NCBI RefSeq assembly: GCF_021869535.1
Contig: NW_026262668.1
Coordinates: 72,561,558-72,625,557 of the forward strand
Length of the DNA: 64,000 nucleotides
Reading direction: 5' to 3'
Source of the DNA: Mytilus californianus
Lineage: Eukaryota; Mollusca; Bivalvia; Mytilida; Mytilidae
The notes under the pieces are model-generated. The model was not told where the DNA came from, made no database searches, and worked only from the letters and a program-made list of their open reading frames with translations. Below, one piece after another: positions 33,850 through 44,073 of this stretch. A program made the translations under genes and the position numbers. Each line of letters begins with the position of its first letter. Position 1 is the stretch's first letter.

Positions 33850-35310
33850 TTCTGTAGAAACAAGTGTTGATATTATCGAAATGCTGGACTTTTTAATCGA
33901 CAATATATTTGTTGAGTTTGGAGGATTGATTTTTCAACAGACAGTCGGTATTCCAATGGGTACTAATTGTGCACCCCTTCGGGCCGACTTGCTTTTGTAC
34001 TCGTTTGAAGCAGAATTCACTCAGAACCTTCTAAAAGACAAAAAGAAAAAGCACCTTTTAAATTCTTTAATTTTACTTTCAGATACTAGTATATTTCAGT
34101 CAGTACTTGCATCTCATATATCCCAGTGAACTTGAAATTAAGGATACTACTGATACAAGAAGGACTTCTTCATACCTTGATCTTTCCTCAATATTGACAC
34201 AGATGGACGACTTCACACTAAAATCTATGACAAACGGGATGATTTCAACTTCTCATTTCTCAGCAGTAACATACCCTCTGCTCCCTCGTATGGTGTTTAC
34301 ATATCTCAATTGATACGTTATGCTCGTGCATGTTCACACTATACGGATTTCATATGCAGGAGTGTGCTCCTTACGCAGAAACTGCTCCAACATAGTTATA
34401 AGGAGAAAGATTAAAAATGACACTCCGTAAATTTGATGGACACCATCACGAATTTGTTGATCTATACGATGTGTCTGTGTCTAAACTAACTAATGACATT
34501 TTTACCACGTCTTAGATTGTGGTTTAACATCTATGTCGTCTGTCTGCTAAGTACCGAACGTGACCTATTCCCGAATATGACTGTTTTGCCGAGTGTGAAT
34601 TTGCATTGCTATACGACGTGTTTCGGTATTTTATACATCCAACATTCATGTATTTATCTATGATGTTTATGTTGTGGTTTCAGTTGGATAATGTGTATGT
34701 CTTATTGTTTGAAATCTAAATATTTATAAGATAGCCTTTCAATACCGTCATTATCATGATAATTGTTTGGACTAGTATTGTGTAAATAATTGTATGAATT
34801 TCAAGATTATATATATGTTACAAAAATACGTCACTATTTGTGATGTCCTGTGTTGTCTGTCGTTAATGGAAGATGTTTGTTGTTATTCTGCGGTTTACTT
34901 GTTGTATCGACTATTATATCATTTATTTGTGCGTTTCTCTGTGATGAGTGTTCTTGCGTGTGTTTGTGCTGTATTTCTGTCAAGTACTTTTTTCATTTTA
35001 TCGATATTTTTTAACATTGCCATATAAGCGGGAGGTTTAACTAGACATAAAACCAGGTTCAACCCACCATTTTTTCTAAAGATGTCTTGTACCAAATCAG
35101 GAATATGACAGTTGTTATCAAATAGTTCGTTTCTATGTATGTTGGCGTTTGTTTTTGTTGTAGTTCAGTGTTTCTGTTGTTCTTTGTTTTCCTCTTATAG
35201 TTGATGTGTTTCCCTCGGTTTTAGTTTGTAACCCGGATTTGTTTTCTCTCAATCGATTTATGACTTTTGAACAGCGGTATACTACTGTTGTCTTTATTTT
35301 TTGTATCTCC
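33850..35310 (+). mobile_element. Second-family Penelope element, 5'-truncated
   Basis: Begins inside the RT (MLDFLIDNIFVEFGG, VGIPMGTNCAPLRADLLLYS). It lacks the YxDD motif through an internal deletion after KKKKHLL, resumes at YPSELEIKDTT..., and ends IFTTS near 34515. The 3' tail runs to about 35310 (TTTATGACTTTTGAACAGCG). Its tail recurs at 57800-58272. Related to but clearly different from the 4443/16689 family. Confidence 0.8.
33881..34515 (+). pseudogene. Broken reverse transcriptase of the second Penelope family
   Basis: Frames 33881-34129 and 34107-34313 overlap across a shift. The first has the GIPMGTNCAP motif and EAEFTQNLLKDKKKK. The second has YPSELEIKDTTDT and SSYLDL. Downstream to 34515 the frame shifts twice more before LRKFDGHHHEFVDLYDVS. 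The FRYxDD block that should lie between is deleted. Confidence 0.75.
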
Positions 35311-36060
35311 AATAGATATATGATATATCAAAAAGCTAGACAAATATTATATAATAGTTAATGTTAGATTAAAAACATAGTGAGATTAGTTTCGATGAAA
35401 TGACACTACTAACATCAAAAATCTAAGAGATCGTTATTGCTTCATTTCTGTAAAAAAAAAGAAGGAGAAAAAAAAAAGATTTATTCCAGTTAAGGGACCC
35501 GAAGGGCATAAACATTTGACATAACAATAACATTATAATTTGAGTGTGGCTGATTGTATTTTGAGAAAAAATAAATATATGAATAACTTTACATAATTAC
35601 ATATATAAAGTTGTTTAGCCAAAAATGTTCAGCATGTTTACAGTCCTTCCCGTGTCACCAGAGTATGATACCTTAAAGACTGCCTAAATATATATGTGGA
35701 AATGTCTGTATCCTACATTATATACCTGAATCAAAAGCCTAAAATGTAGCACCATAGCTTACTTGAATGTTATTGACATCCGGGGGACGATGCCATTAGG
35801 ATATAAGTACTTTTTCATTTAGAGAAAAAAGGACGAAAAAAAGAGTGTATTAATCGATATATTTCTTATATTTCCATTTTGTATGGACATATATGTGTTT
35901 GACTTTTAAACAAATAATTAAATACAGTCAAAATTCATTTAATAATCTCAAGGAAGATGTTTATATATTTAAATGTACATAGTATTCTAAGTAAATCAAC
36001 ATTTTCTACACAAAAATGCCAAATGGTTTTGTTTTTTTACTGTTCAAACCGTTAAGAAGA
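35311..36060. other. Gap without recognised gene
   Basis: AT-rich non-coding with short A and T runs. No repeat family member or exon could be assigned. Confidence 0.4.
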
Positions 36061-36540
36061 AAAAAGGAAAATCGTCTGAAAAATATACCGAAAAAGTATT
36101 CTGTACTTTGTGTCTTTTGTTTTTTTTGTTTTTGTTTTTGTTTTGCTTTGTATCGAGCTGATGAGTTAAGCAATTTTGAACTGGTTTTTATAGATTGTTC
36201 TTATGTTGAACTGGTACACCAATGGTTGTCGTTTGTTGCTGTATATCAGTTTTGTGTTTCGTTTATTGTCTTGTTCATAAATCAGGGCGTTAGTTTTCTC
36301 ATTTGAATAATTTTTCATTTGTCATTTGGGAGCTTTTACAACTTACTATACGGTATGGGTTTTGCTAATTGTTGAAGGCCTTTAAGTGATGTGACCTATA
36401 GTTATAAAACAGGAGATATGCAATAAATGCAAATGAGTTCAAATAAAGTAGATGCAAGTGGAAGCTGTTCACTTCAACGTCATTTGGTCTCTGGTGACGA
36501 GTTGTCTCATTGGCAATCATACCACATCTTCTTATTTTTA
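36060..36540 (+). repeat. Family A long form
   Basis: TTTGTATCGAGCTGATGAGT, TATAGATTGTTCTTATGTTG, GGTTGTCGTTTGTTGCTGTA, then ACGGTATGGGTTTTGCTAAT and the tail GGCAATCATACCACATCTTC. Parallel copy at 38085-38527. The frame at 36016-36306 lies in this repeat. Confidence 0.7.
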
Positions 36541-36544
36541 ATTG

Positions 36545-37619
36545 TTGTTAATCGTGTCGTGGTAATATACGACAAAGATACTTGTATTTTGTGACGTCAT
36601 CTTGTAGCAAAGTATCTTTTTAATTGAAGTTGTTACGCATATCTAAATATCTAAGGTTATTATGGCAGTTTATGCAGTTTTGTAAAAAAAATTTGAAGAC
36701 GTAATGCAAGACAACATTTATAATTATAAATACTGATGTCTGATAGACTAATGTCTTATGATTATCTGACTGGTGTTATTTTGTAGATTTATGACACTTT
36801 CTGATTTTCGAATGCAAAATAGGGGCCTTATCATACTTTCTTCTTTGCCAAACACATTTTAATTTTCAAGTCCCTACTTCGTCATTATAACATGGGATAA
36901 TTAATACAATCATTGACCAATTGATTGTAACGACCCGGAAAGATGAACCAACAACCTGTTACAGTTTTTATTTTATTTTGATAATAACTGTAATTTAAAC
37001 TTAGTAATTTCTTTATTTAATTTTAATAATAACTATGATTGTTATCTTGTATCGAATTACCACTTGTTACATATGAAAAAAATCGTAGAACAGTCATTTG
37101 ATGCAAAAAGCTTTTAATTTTTTGTTAAACACGAACTAATCATTTACTAAGGGGAAATTACATACAAAACTGGTCCCATTATTCAAAGAGAAAAAAAAAT
37201 TCTCCTTTCCGCCCAGGGATTATGCTTATCTAATTACTTCGTCTTTTAAAGGCCCATCACAGAGTTCATATCTGTATCGTCTTCATTTCTGCATTATTTA
37301 ATTTTTCGGCCATTTTTATCACTTCATTTTTTCCTCGTTATTCTCCGTTTTTGTTATATTCTAGCACCCCATTATAATTTATTCTTTATATTTTAGCAAC
37401 ACATTATTCTCTATTCTTTCTGTTTTAGCATCCTATTATTCTCTATTCTTTATATATTGTAGCAGCCAATCATTCTTCATTTATTACATTTAAGGACCCA
37501 ATTATTTTCTTTTCTATTCTTTATTTTTGTTCCATTATTCTCTAGTATTTAAATCACATCCCGACCCTTTTTTATAGCAATACAATACCTCATGCACTTG
37601 TTTCATGCGATGGTAACCC
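36545..37619 (+). repeat. Left ~1-kb direct repeat flanking the palindrome region
   Basis: Begins GTTGTTAATCGTGTCGTGGT and ends CTTGTTTCATGCGATGGTAA. It recurs in the same orientation at 43058-44073 with roughly 90% identity by eye and several small indels. Its last 250 bp contain degenerate ~35-bp units (CCATTATTCTCTATTCTTTA). No coding frame. Not clearly LTR-like (no obvious TG...CA ends or primer-binding site). Confidence 0.75.
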
Positions 37620-37622
37620 CCG

Positions 37623-38048
37623 TAAAAATTGCTTACTCCCTCTACAACTCAACATTATCAAACTGCAGACCAAATATTAAATCATTCCCTGTCATAGAAG
37701 CCGAAAAAAAACTATGACAAAAATTTACCTTGAACACTGAGTGTTGTAAAATTTCAAACTAACGACAAACAGAAAGTGGCTACATGGCAGATGTAAAAAT
37801 TGCTTACTCCCTCTACAACTTAACATAATCAAGCTGCAGACCAAATATTAAATCATTCCCTGTCATAGAAGCCGAAAACAACTATGACAAAAATTTACCT
37901 TGTTCACTGAGTGTTGTAAAATTTAAAACTAATGGCAAACAGGAAGTGGTTACACGGCAGATGTAGAAATTGGTTACTCCCTCACAACTCAACATTATCA
38001 AGCTGCAGACCAAATATTAAATCATTTTCTTTAATAGAAGCCAAGTAA
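37623..38048 (+). repeat. Tandem repeat of ~172-bp units
   Basis: Units start at about 37623, 37795 and 37966 (GTAAAAATTGCTTACTCCCT ... CAGACCAAATATTAAATCAT ...). Two are full, the third truncated. A related single unit at 53430-53470 shares the AAGCT..GGCCAAATTATAGAATCATTCC theme. Confidence 0.8.
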
Positions 38049-38084
38049 CATTCTGTCTTTTCAGTTTTTTTTGTTGTTGCTTTG

Positions 38085-38527
38085 TATCGAACTGATGAGT
38101 TAAGCCCTTATGAACTGTTTTTTATAGATTGTTCTTTTGTTGTACTGTTACACCACTGTCCCAGTTTAGGGGGATTGTTTGGCGCCAGCAGACACGTTTT
38201 ACCCCACCCCGTTCTGTATGTGCCTGTCCTAAACCAGGAGCCTGTAATTCAGTGGTTGTCGTTTGTTGCTGCATATCAGTTTTGTTTTTCGTTTGAATAA
38301 TTTTTCATTTGTTATTTCGGGAGCTTTTATAGCTTATTATACGGTATGGGTTTTGCTCATTGTTAAAGGCCTCTAGTTGACGTGACCTATAGTTCCTAAA
38401 AAGGAGATGTGCTATTAATGCAAATGAGTTCAAATGAAGTGGATGCAAGTGGAAGTTGTTAACTTATACGTCATTTGGTGTCTAGTGGCGAGTTGTCTTA
38501 TTGGCAATTATACCACATCTTCTTATT
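38085..38527 (+). repeat. Family A long form
   Basis: Contains TATCGAACTGATGAGTTAAG, TGTGCCTGTCCTAAACCAGG, GTAATTCAGTGGTTGTCG, ACGGTATGGGTTTTGCTCAT and the tail GGCAATTATACCACATCTTC. It abuts the left edge of the palindromic element. Confidence 0.75.
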
Positions 38528-38666
38528 TTTATATTATATAACCGGAAATCTCGAGGGAAAAAATCCAAGATCTGTCATGGACTTTCCAAACGAATAACGA
38601 CAACGAAATATGGAACGCCGTAACTGTATGGAACGCCGTAACTGCCTTATGTTAAAAACTTTCATC

Positions 38667-38898
38667 ATATGATGGTACTTTGACATTATACGATGGTACT
38701 TTGACATTATACGGTGGTACTTTGACATTATATGATGGTACTTTGACATTATATGATGGTACTTTGACATTATACGATGGTACTTTGACATTATACGATG
38801 GTACTTTGACATTATACGATTATAATTTGACATTATATGATGGTACTTTGACATTATACGATGGTACTTTGACATTATATGATGGTACTTTCACATTA
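38667..38898 (+). repeat. 21-bp minisatellite, left arm
   Basis: About eleven units of ATGGTACTTTGACATTATAC with T/C variation. The frame TLYDGTL-TLYDGTL is a by-product. Mirrored at 42590-42793. Confidence 0.9.
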
Positions 38899-39887
38899 TA
38901 CTTTGCTTTGTCAATTTCGAGTAGCTCGGGTGTCTTCTGCAATTTTGATTTTACATTTTTATATTATTTGGTAATGTTTATTATTAAAAGCAACATAAAT
39001 TATAATATATTGAAAAACATTTTAATTATTTTACAAAAGTCACAAAGAATGGATGATATTTTATTTCATTTACCTGCAGTTTGCTCTTGGAAGGCCGTAT
39101 GACATTTTTATTGTTAAATGTTTTGAAAATATATTTAAAAGGGGGAGATAATCAAATAAGATATTTTACAGAGACGTCACTATAAGTAATAACTACTTTT
39201 AAACTATTGAGATAACAAAACAATCACCCATATTTTTCTTTTTTAAAACCTTTTTCTCAAAGTTAACTGCTTAGATTTTTTTAAACTATGGTTTGGCTTT
39301 AAAACAAATCGCAAAATACCTATTTTTCCATATAGATTCATTATAGATATCATTTGTTTTAGTTTCAGTTAATTTGAAAACAAGTAGATTAAAGAAAAAA
39401 GAAAAAAAAAGACAGATGTCTCCAGCGGTCACGTTTTTTTACAGACCACAATGTTTTAAGTTAACTAAAGCAGAGACATAAAAAATATGTCTCTGACTAA
39501 AGGCAGTCAAGTTATTTTGTTATTGACCTCCCATGCATTATTCCGGCTAAATAAAAATGCAAGGATATGGAATAAATGCACATGAGACAGTGAAGCATAT
39601 ATACATCATACTGAAATTAATTTTAATGGGCTGTATGGCCATTTCGGCATCTTTAGTTCCATCAAGTTGCCTCTTTAAAAGACAAACCATAAGTAAATGA
39701 AATACTTTATTGAAGAGCTCTCATATATTATCTTCTGTCAAGTTTAGTTGTACGTATTGTCTCTACAGAATTCCGTTATGTTATTCCACTTGATTCGCAT
39801 GCTGTAGAAAATTTTCCTTACCAACTACGGAACTGAAGACCGGTACCGAAGCATGTTTTTAGACGCATCCGGTATTTTTGTATTAAA

Positions 39888-40541
39888 ATGGCGGAAAAAA
39901 TAAACATCATTCTTGAAGATCTGGGTTTGGAAAGTGTCATACCTACTTTCGAGACAGAGAAGATTGACCTGCAGACATACATGGCATTAAATGACACACA
40001 TCTGATTAGATTAGGCGTAAATACAATGGGTGACCGATTGAGGTTAAATGAAAGGATAAGGTCGGAATTGAGCGGAGATGATCAGTTAAAAGAAAGTATA
40101 GCAGGGACTTCAGATTTGTCTTCTCGGTCGCAACCTACTTCATTAGCACGTGGAATACTAAAACAAAGAAATATCTTATTTGGTAAAAAAAAAAATAATT
40201 CAAAGAAAAGGTCATCGTCCCTGGCGAATTTTGATACGGATGATAACAAAGCGGAATTGGAAGGTGGCCAATCCAAAGGCAAAAGTAAAAAAAAGGCCAA
40301 ATACACCAATATAACTTGGACAGTAACAGTAGTATGTCTATCAACTAAAAATGCTGACAAGGTTCCATCCCCTACGGAAATGGACAATCTTTTTAAGGAT
40401 GGTTTAGGGTCAAAGAAAATAAAATTTCACGCAGATGACACGGAGCATGATTTGTTGGATAAAATCAATTCTGATATTGTTGAAGGCCTAGATAATGAAA
40501 CAGTTGGGTTCCCTCAAATAAAAGGTTGTGTGCGGGATTGA
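39888..40541 (+). CDS. SAM-domain protein, N-terminal part (left arm)
   Basis: ATG at 39888 opens a 217-residue frame. Residues 1-62 (MAEKINIILEDLGLESVIPT ... LRLNERIRSEL) form a SAM domain: L..LGLE..IP.FE.E.ID...L..L....L..LGV...G.R..L. A basic low-complexity linker follows (KKKNNSKKRSSS, KGKSKKKAK). Then comes a globular segment starting WTVTVVCLSTKNADKVPS, with IKFHADDTEHDLLDKI. This resembles the N-terminal region of G2E3/HECT-type E3 ligase-like proteins expanded in marine invertebrates (from memory, moderate confidence). It ends KGCVRD by frameshift; the gene continues in the next frame at 40528-40887. No introns are visible, so it may be a retro-copy or an intronless gene. Confidence 0.65.
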   Translation: MAEKINIILEDLGLESVIPTFETEKIDLQTYMALNDTHLIRLGVNTMGDRLRLNERIRSELSGDDQLKESIAGTSDLSSRSQPTSLARGILKQRNILFGKKKNNSKKRSSSLANFDTDDNKAELEGGQSKGKSKKKAKYTNITWTVTVVCLSTKNADKVPSPTEMDNLFKDGLGSKKIKFHADDTEHDLLDKINSDIVEGLDNETVGFPQIKGCVRD

Positions 40542-40887
40542 CCTGTTGAAATGCAACCAGAATTCCAGGGACCTTCAGGTTATTGACTGTACATGGTCCG
40601 TCAAGAAACTAAAGGATTACTTAGAAAATCAGGCAAAATTGTATGTAAGGCCTGTACAAAAAGATTTAGATATGGAGCCAGTACAGAGAAGTTGTAATTC
40701 TCGATCAGAAGTTAAATGTAATAGCTGCTTTAAAACATTTTCTGTGAAAGATATCCGAGAACATACAAATACATGTGTTATGTCTAAACTAAATGAGGAA
40801 AATCCATACAGTGACTCAGATGAATTGCTAGATCCTATGTTGAATTGCAACGACACAGTGAAAGATGACAGTACAAGTGTTTATTAA
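40528..40887 (+). CDS. Continuation of the SAM-domain gene with UBZ-type zinc finger (spacer)
   Basis: Reads CGIDLLKCNQNSRDLQVIDC, then TWSVKKLKDYLENQAKLYV, then VKCNSCFKTFSVKDIREHTN TC. The Cys/His pattern is C-X2-C-X11-H-X3-C, the Rad18-type UBZ ubiquitin-binding finger. It is offset from the SAM frame by an extra TGTG at about 40526-40531, so removing four bases would join GCGIDLLK in frame. After 40887 another frame (KDDEVNVVAPATNTDARTQP) continues to the palindrome breakpoint, so the whole spacer is old coding sequence. The C-terminal (expected HECT) part is absent. Confidence 0.6.
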   Translation: MCGIDLLKCNQNSRDLQVIDCTWSVKKLKDYLENQAKLYVRPVQKDLDMEPVQRSCNSRSEVKCNSCFKTFSVKDIREHTNTCVMSKLNEENPYSDSDELLDPMLNCNDTVKDDSTSVY

Positions 40888-40934
40888 AAGATGATGAAGT
40901 TAATGTAGTAGCCCCTGCCACAAACACAGATGCC

Positions 40935-41580
40935 CGCACACAACCTTTTATTTGAGGGAACCCAACTGTTTCATTATCTAGGCCTTCAACAATATCAGAA
41001 TTGATTTTATCCAACAAATCATGCTCCGTGTCATCTGCGTGAAATTTTATTTTCTTTGACCCTAAACCATCCTTAAAAAGATTGTCCATTTCCGTAGGGG
41101 ATGGAACCTTGTCAGCATTTTTATTTGATAGACATACTACTGTTACTGTCCAAGTTCTATTGGTGTATTTGGCCTTCTTTTAACTTTTGCCTTTCGATTG
41201 GCCACCTTCCAATTCCGCTTTGTTATCATCCGTATCAAAATTCGTCAGGGACGATGACCTTTTCTTTGAATTATTTTTTCTTTTACCAAATAAGATATTT
41301 CTTTGTCTTAGTATTCCACGTGCTAATAAGTGGGTTGCGACCGAGAAGTCAAATCTGAAGTCCCTGCTTTACTTTCTTTTAACTGATCATCTTTGCTCAA
41401 TTCCGACCTTACCCTTTCATTTAACCTCAATCTGTCACCCATTGTATTTACGCATAATCTAATCAGCTGTGTGTCAATTTATGCCATGCATGTCTGCAGG
41501 TCAATCTTCTCTGTCTCGAAAGTAGGTATGACACTTTCCAAACCTAGCTCTTCCAGAATGATGTTTATTTTTTCCGCCAT
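40935..41580 (-). pseudogene. Inverted, broken copy of the SAM-domain gene (right arm)
   Basis: Reverse complement of 39888-40537. It starts ATG at 41580 with MAEKINIILEELGLESVIPT, then has an in-frame TAA after QTCMA where the left arm has MALN, and further changes. The segment MDNLFKDGLGSKKIKF is intact at 41089-40950. It ends at the breakpoint with the same TGTG shift, so the shift predates the inversion. The left arm is the better-preserved copy. Confidence 0.8.
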
Positions 41581-42078
41581 TTTCATACAAAATACCGGGT
41601 GCGTCTAAAAACATGCTTCGGTACCGGTCTTCAGTTCCGGAGTAGGTAAGGAAAATTTTCTACAGCATGCGAATCAAGTGGAATAACATAACGGAATTCT
41701 GTAGAGACAATACGTACAACCAAACTTGACAGAAGATAATATATGAGAGCTCTTCAATAAAGTATTTCATTTACTTATGGTTTGTCTTTGAAAGAGGCAA
41801 CTTGAAGGAACCAAAGACGCCGAAATGGCCATACAGCCCATTAAAGTTAATATCTGTATGATGTATATATGCTTCACTGTCTCATGTGCATTTATTCCAT
41901 ATCCTTGCATTTTTATTTAGCCGGAAAAATGCATGGGAGGTCAATAACAAAATAACTTGACTGCCTGTAGTCAGACATATTTTTTTATGTCTCTGCTTTT
42001 GTTAACTTAAAACATTGTGGTCTGTAAAAAAACGTGACCGCTGGAGACATCTCTCTTTTTTCTTTTTTCTTTGAAGGT

Positions 42079-42108
42079 ATGGGGGGGGGGGGGGGAGGGG
42101 GGGTCCAA
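42079..42108 (+). repeat. Poly-G run in right arm only
   Basis: A run of G with a single A (GGGGGGGAGGGGGGG type). The mirror position in the left arm (~39405) has AAAAAAAAAGACAG. A local expansion after the arms formed. Confidence 0.8.
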
Positions 42109-42589
42109 CCTACTTGTTTTCAAATTAACTGAAACTAAAAAAAAATGATATCTATAATGAATCTATATGGAAAAATAGGTATTTTGCGATTTGTTTTAAA
42201 GCCAAACCATAGTTTAAAAAAATCTAAGCAGTTAACTTTTAGAAAATGGTTTTAAGAAAGAAAAATATGGGTAATTGTTTTGTTATCTCAATAGTTTACA
42301 AATAGTTATTACTTAAAGTGACGTCTCTGGAAAATATCTTATTTGATTATCTCCCCCTTTTAAATATATTTTCAAAACATTTAACAATAAAAATGTCATA
42401 CGGCCTTCCAAGAGCAAACTGCAGGTAAATGAAATAAAATATCACCCATTCTTTGTGACTTTTGTAAAATAATTAAAATGTTTTTCAATATATTATAATT
42501 TATGTTGCTTTTAATAATAAACATTACCAAATGATATAAAAATTTAAAATCAAAATTGCAGAAGACACCCGAGCTTCTCGAAATTGACA

Positions 42590-42793
42590 AAGCAAAGTAT
42601 AATGTTAAAGTACCATCATATAATGTCAAAGTACCATCGTATAATGTCAAAATACCATCATATAACGTCAAAGTACCATCGTATAATGTTAAAGTACCAT
42701 CGTACAATGTCAAAGTACCATCGTATAATGTCAAAGTACCATCATATAATGTCAAAGTACCATCGTATAATGTTGAAGTACCATCATATAATG
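42590..42793 (+). repeat. 21-bp minisatellite, right arm
   Basis: About ten units of AATGTCAAAGTACCATCGTA, complementary to those at 38667-38898 but with a different order of variants. Confidence 0.9.
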
Positions 42794-42959
42794 AAAGTTT
42801 TTAACATAAGGCAATTACGGCGTTCCATAACGAAAGCTACGAGAAACCTTACTGTATGGTTTAATAACATCTTTATATGATAGTCTTTATGTTGCTCAGA
42901 ACCAAAAATGACCCTGGGATAATGTAAATGCCCTCATCTTGAGGGAAATAATAACATTC

Positions 42960-43057
42960 AAAATACTAGACAAAACAAACCCTTTTAAAATTCGGACGGA
43001 ACTCGTATGCTTCGGAGCGGTAAGCCGATCCTACTCCACTAGTGTCAACGGGGTTAG
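42960..43057 (+). repeat. Family D edge
   Basis: AATTCGGACGGAACTCGTAT, GCGGTAAGCCGATCCTACTC: resembles the reversed edge of the family D repeat. Non-coding spacer between the palindrome and the direct repeat. Confidence 0.4.
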
Positions 43058-44073
43058 TTGTTAATCGTGTCGTGGTAATATACGACAAAGATACTTGACG
43101 TCATCTTGTAGCAAAGTATCTTTTTAATTGAAGTTGTTACGCATATCTAAATACTAATGACAAGATCTCAAAATGAGGTTATTATGGCTGTTTATGCAGT
43201 TTTGCAAAAAGATTTGAAGACGTAATGCATATATGAAGGACAACATTCAAAATTATAAATACTGATGTCTGATAAACTAATGTCTTATGGTCATCTGATG
43301 GGTGTTATTTTGTAGATTTATGACACTTTTTGATTTTCGAATGCAAAAAAGGGACTTTCATGCTTTCTTCTTTGCCAAAAACATTTTAATTTCCAAGGCC
43401 GTACTTCGTCATTATAACAGGGAATGATTAATACAATCATTGTCCAACGAACTGGAAACACGAACTAACAACCTGTTACAGTTTTAACTTTATTTTGATA
43501 ATAACTGTAATTAAAATTTTGTTCATTTTTTTTTAATCAATTTTAATAATAACTCTGAATGTTATCTTGTATCGAATTACCACTTGTTACATATGAAAAA
43601 GATCGTTAAATAGTAATTTGATGCAAAAAGCATTTTTAAAATTATTTGTTAAACACAAACTTATCATTTTAATAAGGGGAATTTACATACAAAACTGGTC
43701 CTATTATTCAAGGAGAAAAAAAACATTCTTTTTTCCGTCCAAGGAGTTGGCTTATCTAATTACTTCGTCTTTTAAAGACTTAGACAAACTCCACCACAGA
43801 GTTCATATCTGTATCGTCTACATTTCTGTATTCTTTAATTTTTCAGCCTTTTTATCAATTTATTTTTTCTCGTTATTCTCCATTTTTGTTATATTCTAGC
43901 ACCCCATTTTACTCTATTCTTTATATTTTAGCACCCCATCATTCTCTATTCTTTGTGTTTTAGCAACCCATTATTCTTTATTTTTGTTCCATTACTCTCT
44001 AGTATGTAAATCCCATCCCGACCCTTATTTATAGCAATACAATACCACGTGCACTTGTTTCATGCGATGGTAA
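43058..44073 (+). repeat. Right ~1-kb direct repeat flanking the palindrome region
   Basis: Copy of 36545-37619 in the same orientation. Differences include a 16-bp loss after ACAAAGATACTTG and an insertion ACTAATGACAAGATCTCAAA at about 43155. Ends CTTGTTTCATGCGATGGTAA, then sequences diverge. Confidence 0.75.

Larger units (their letters stand above)
38609..42829. mobile_element. 4.2-kb palindromic fold-back element carrying a captured SAM-domain gene
   Basis: The left arm 38609-40537 and right arm 40935-42829 are reverse complements over ~1.9 kb, diverged by point changes and small indels. They enclose a ~397-bp spacer. The outer ends are TATGGAACGCCGTAACTG (present twice in tandem at the left) and its complement. 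The 6-bp sequence ACGAAA stands at 38603-38608 and again at 42830-42835, as a target-site duplication. From outside in, each arm holds a 21-bp minisatellite, ~1 kb AT-rich DNA, and a SAM-domain coding segment. The spacer continues the same gene. No transposase seen. Confidence 0.85.

Noticed and set aside
37623-38048. CRISPR-like array
   Set aside because: 172-bp contiguous units without spacers in a eukaryotic context; an ordinary tandem repeat.
38680-39102. 140-residue frame of TLYDGTL repeats and the mirror frames at 42396-42755 and 42556-42880
   Set aside because: The 21-bp minisatellite stays open in several frames by its period. It lies in the arms of the palindrome, and the repeats differ between arms.
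41101-41608. Plus-strand frames 41101-41358, 41187-41462 and 41393-41608
   Set aside because: Antisense shadows of the inverted SAM-gene copy on the minus strand.
36545-44073. LTR retrotransposon (1-kb direct repeats as LTRs)
   Set aside because: No gag/pol, no primer-binding or polypurine tract, no TG...CA ends; the interior is a palindromic element and common repeats.
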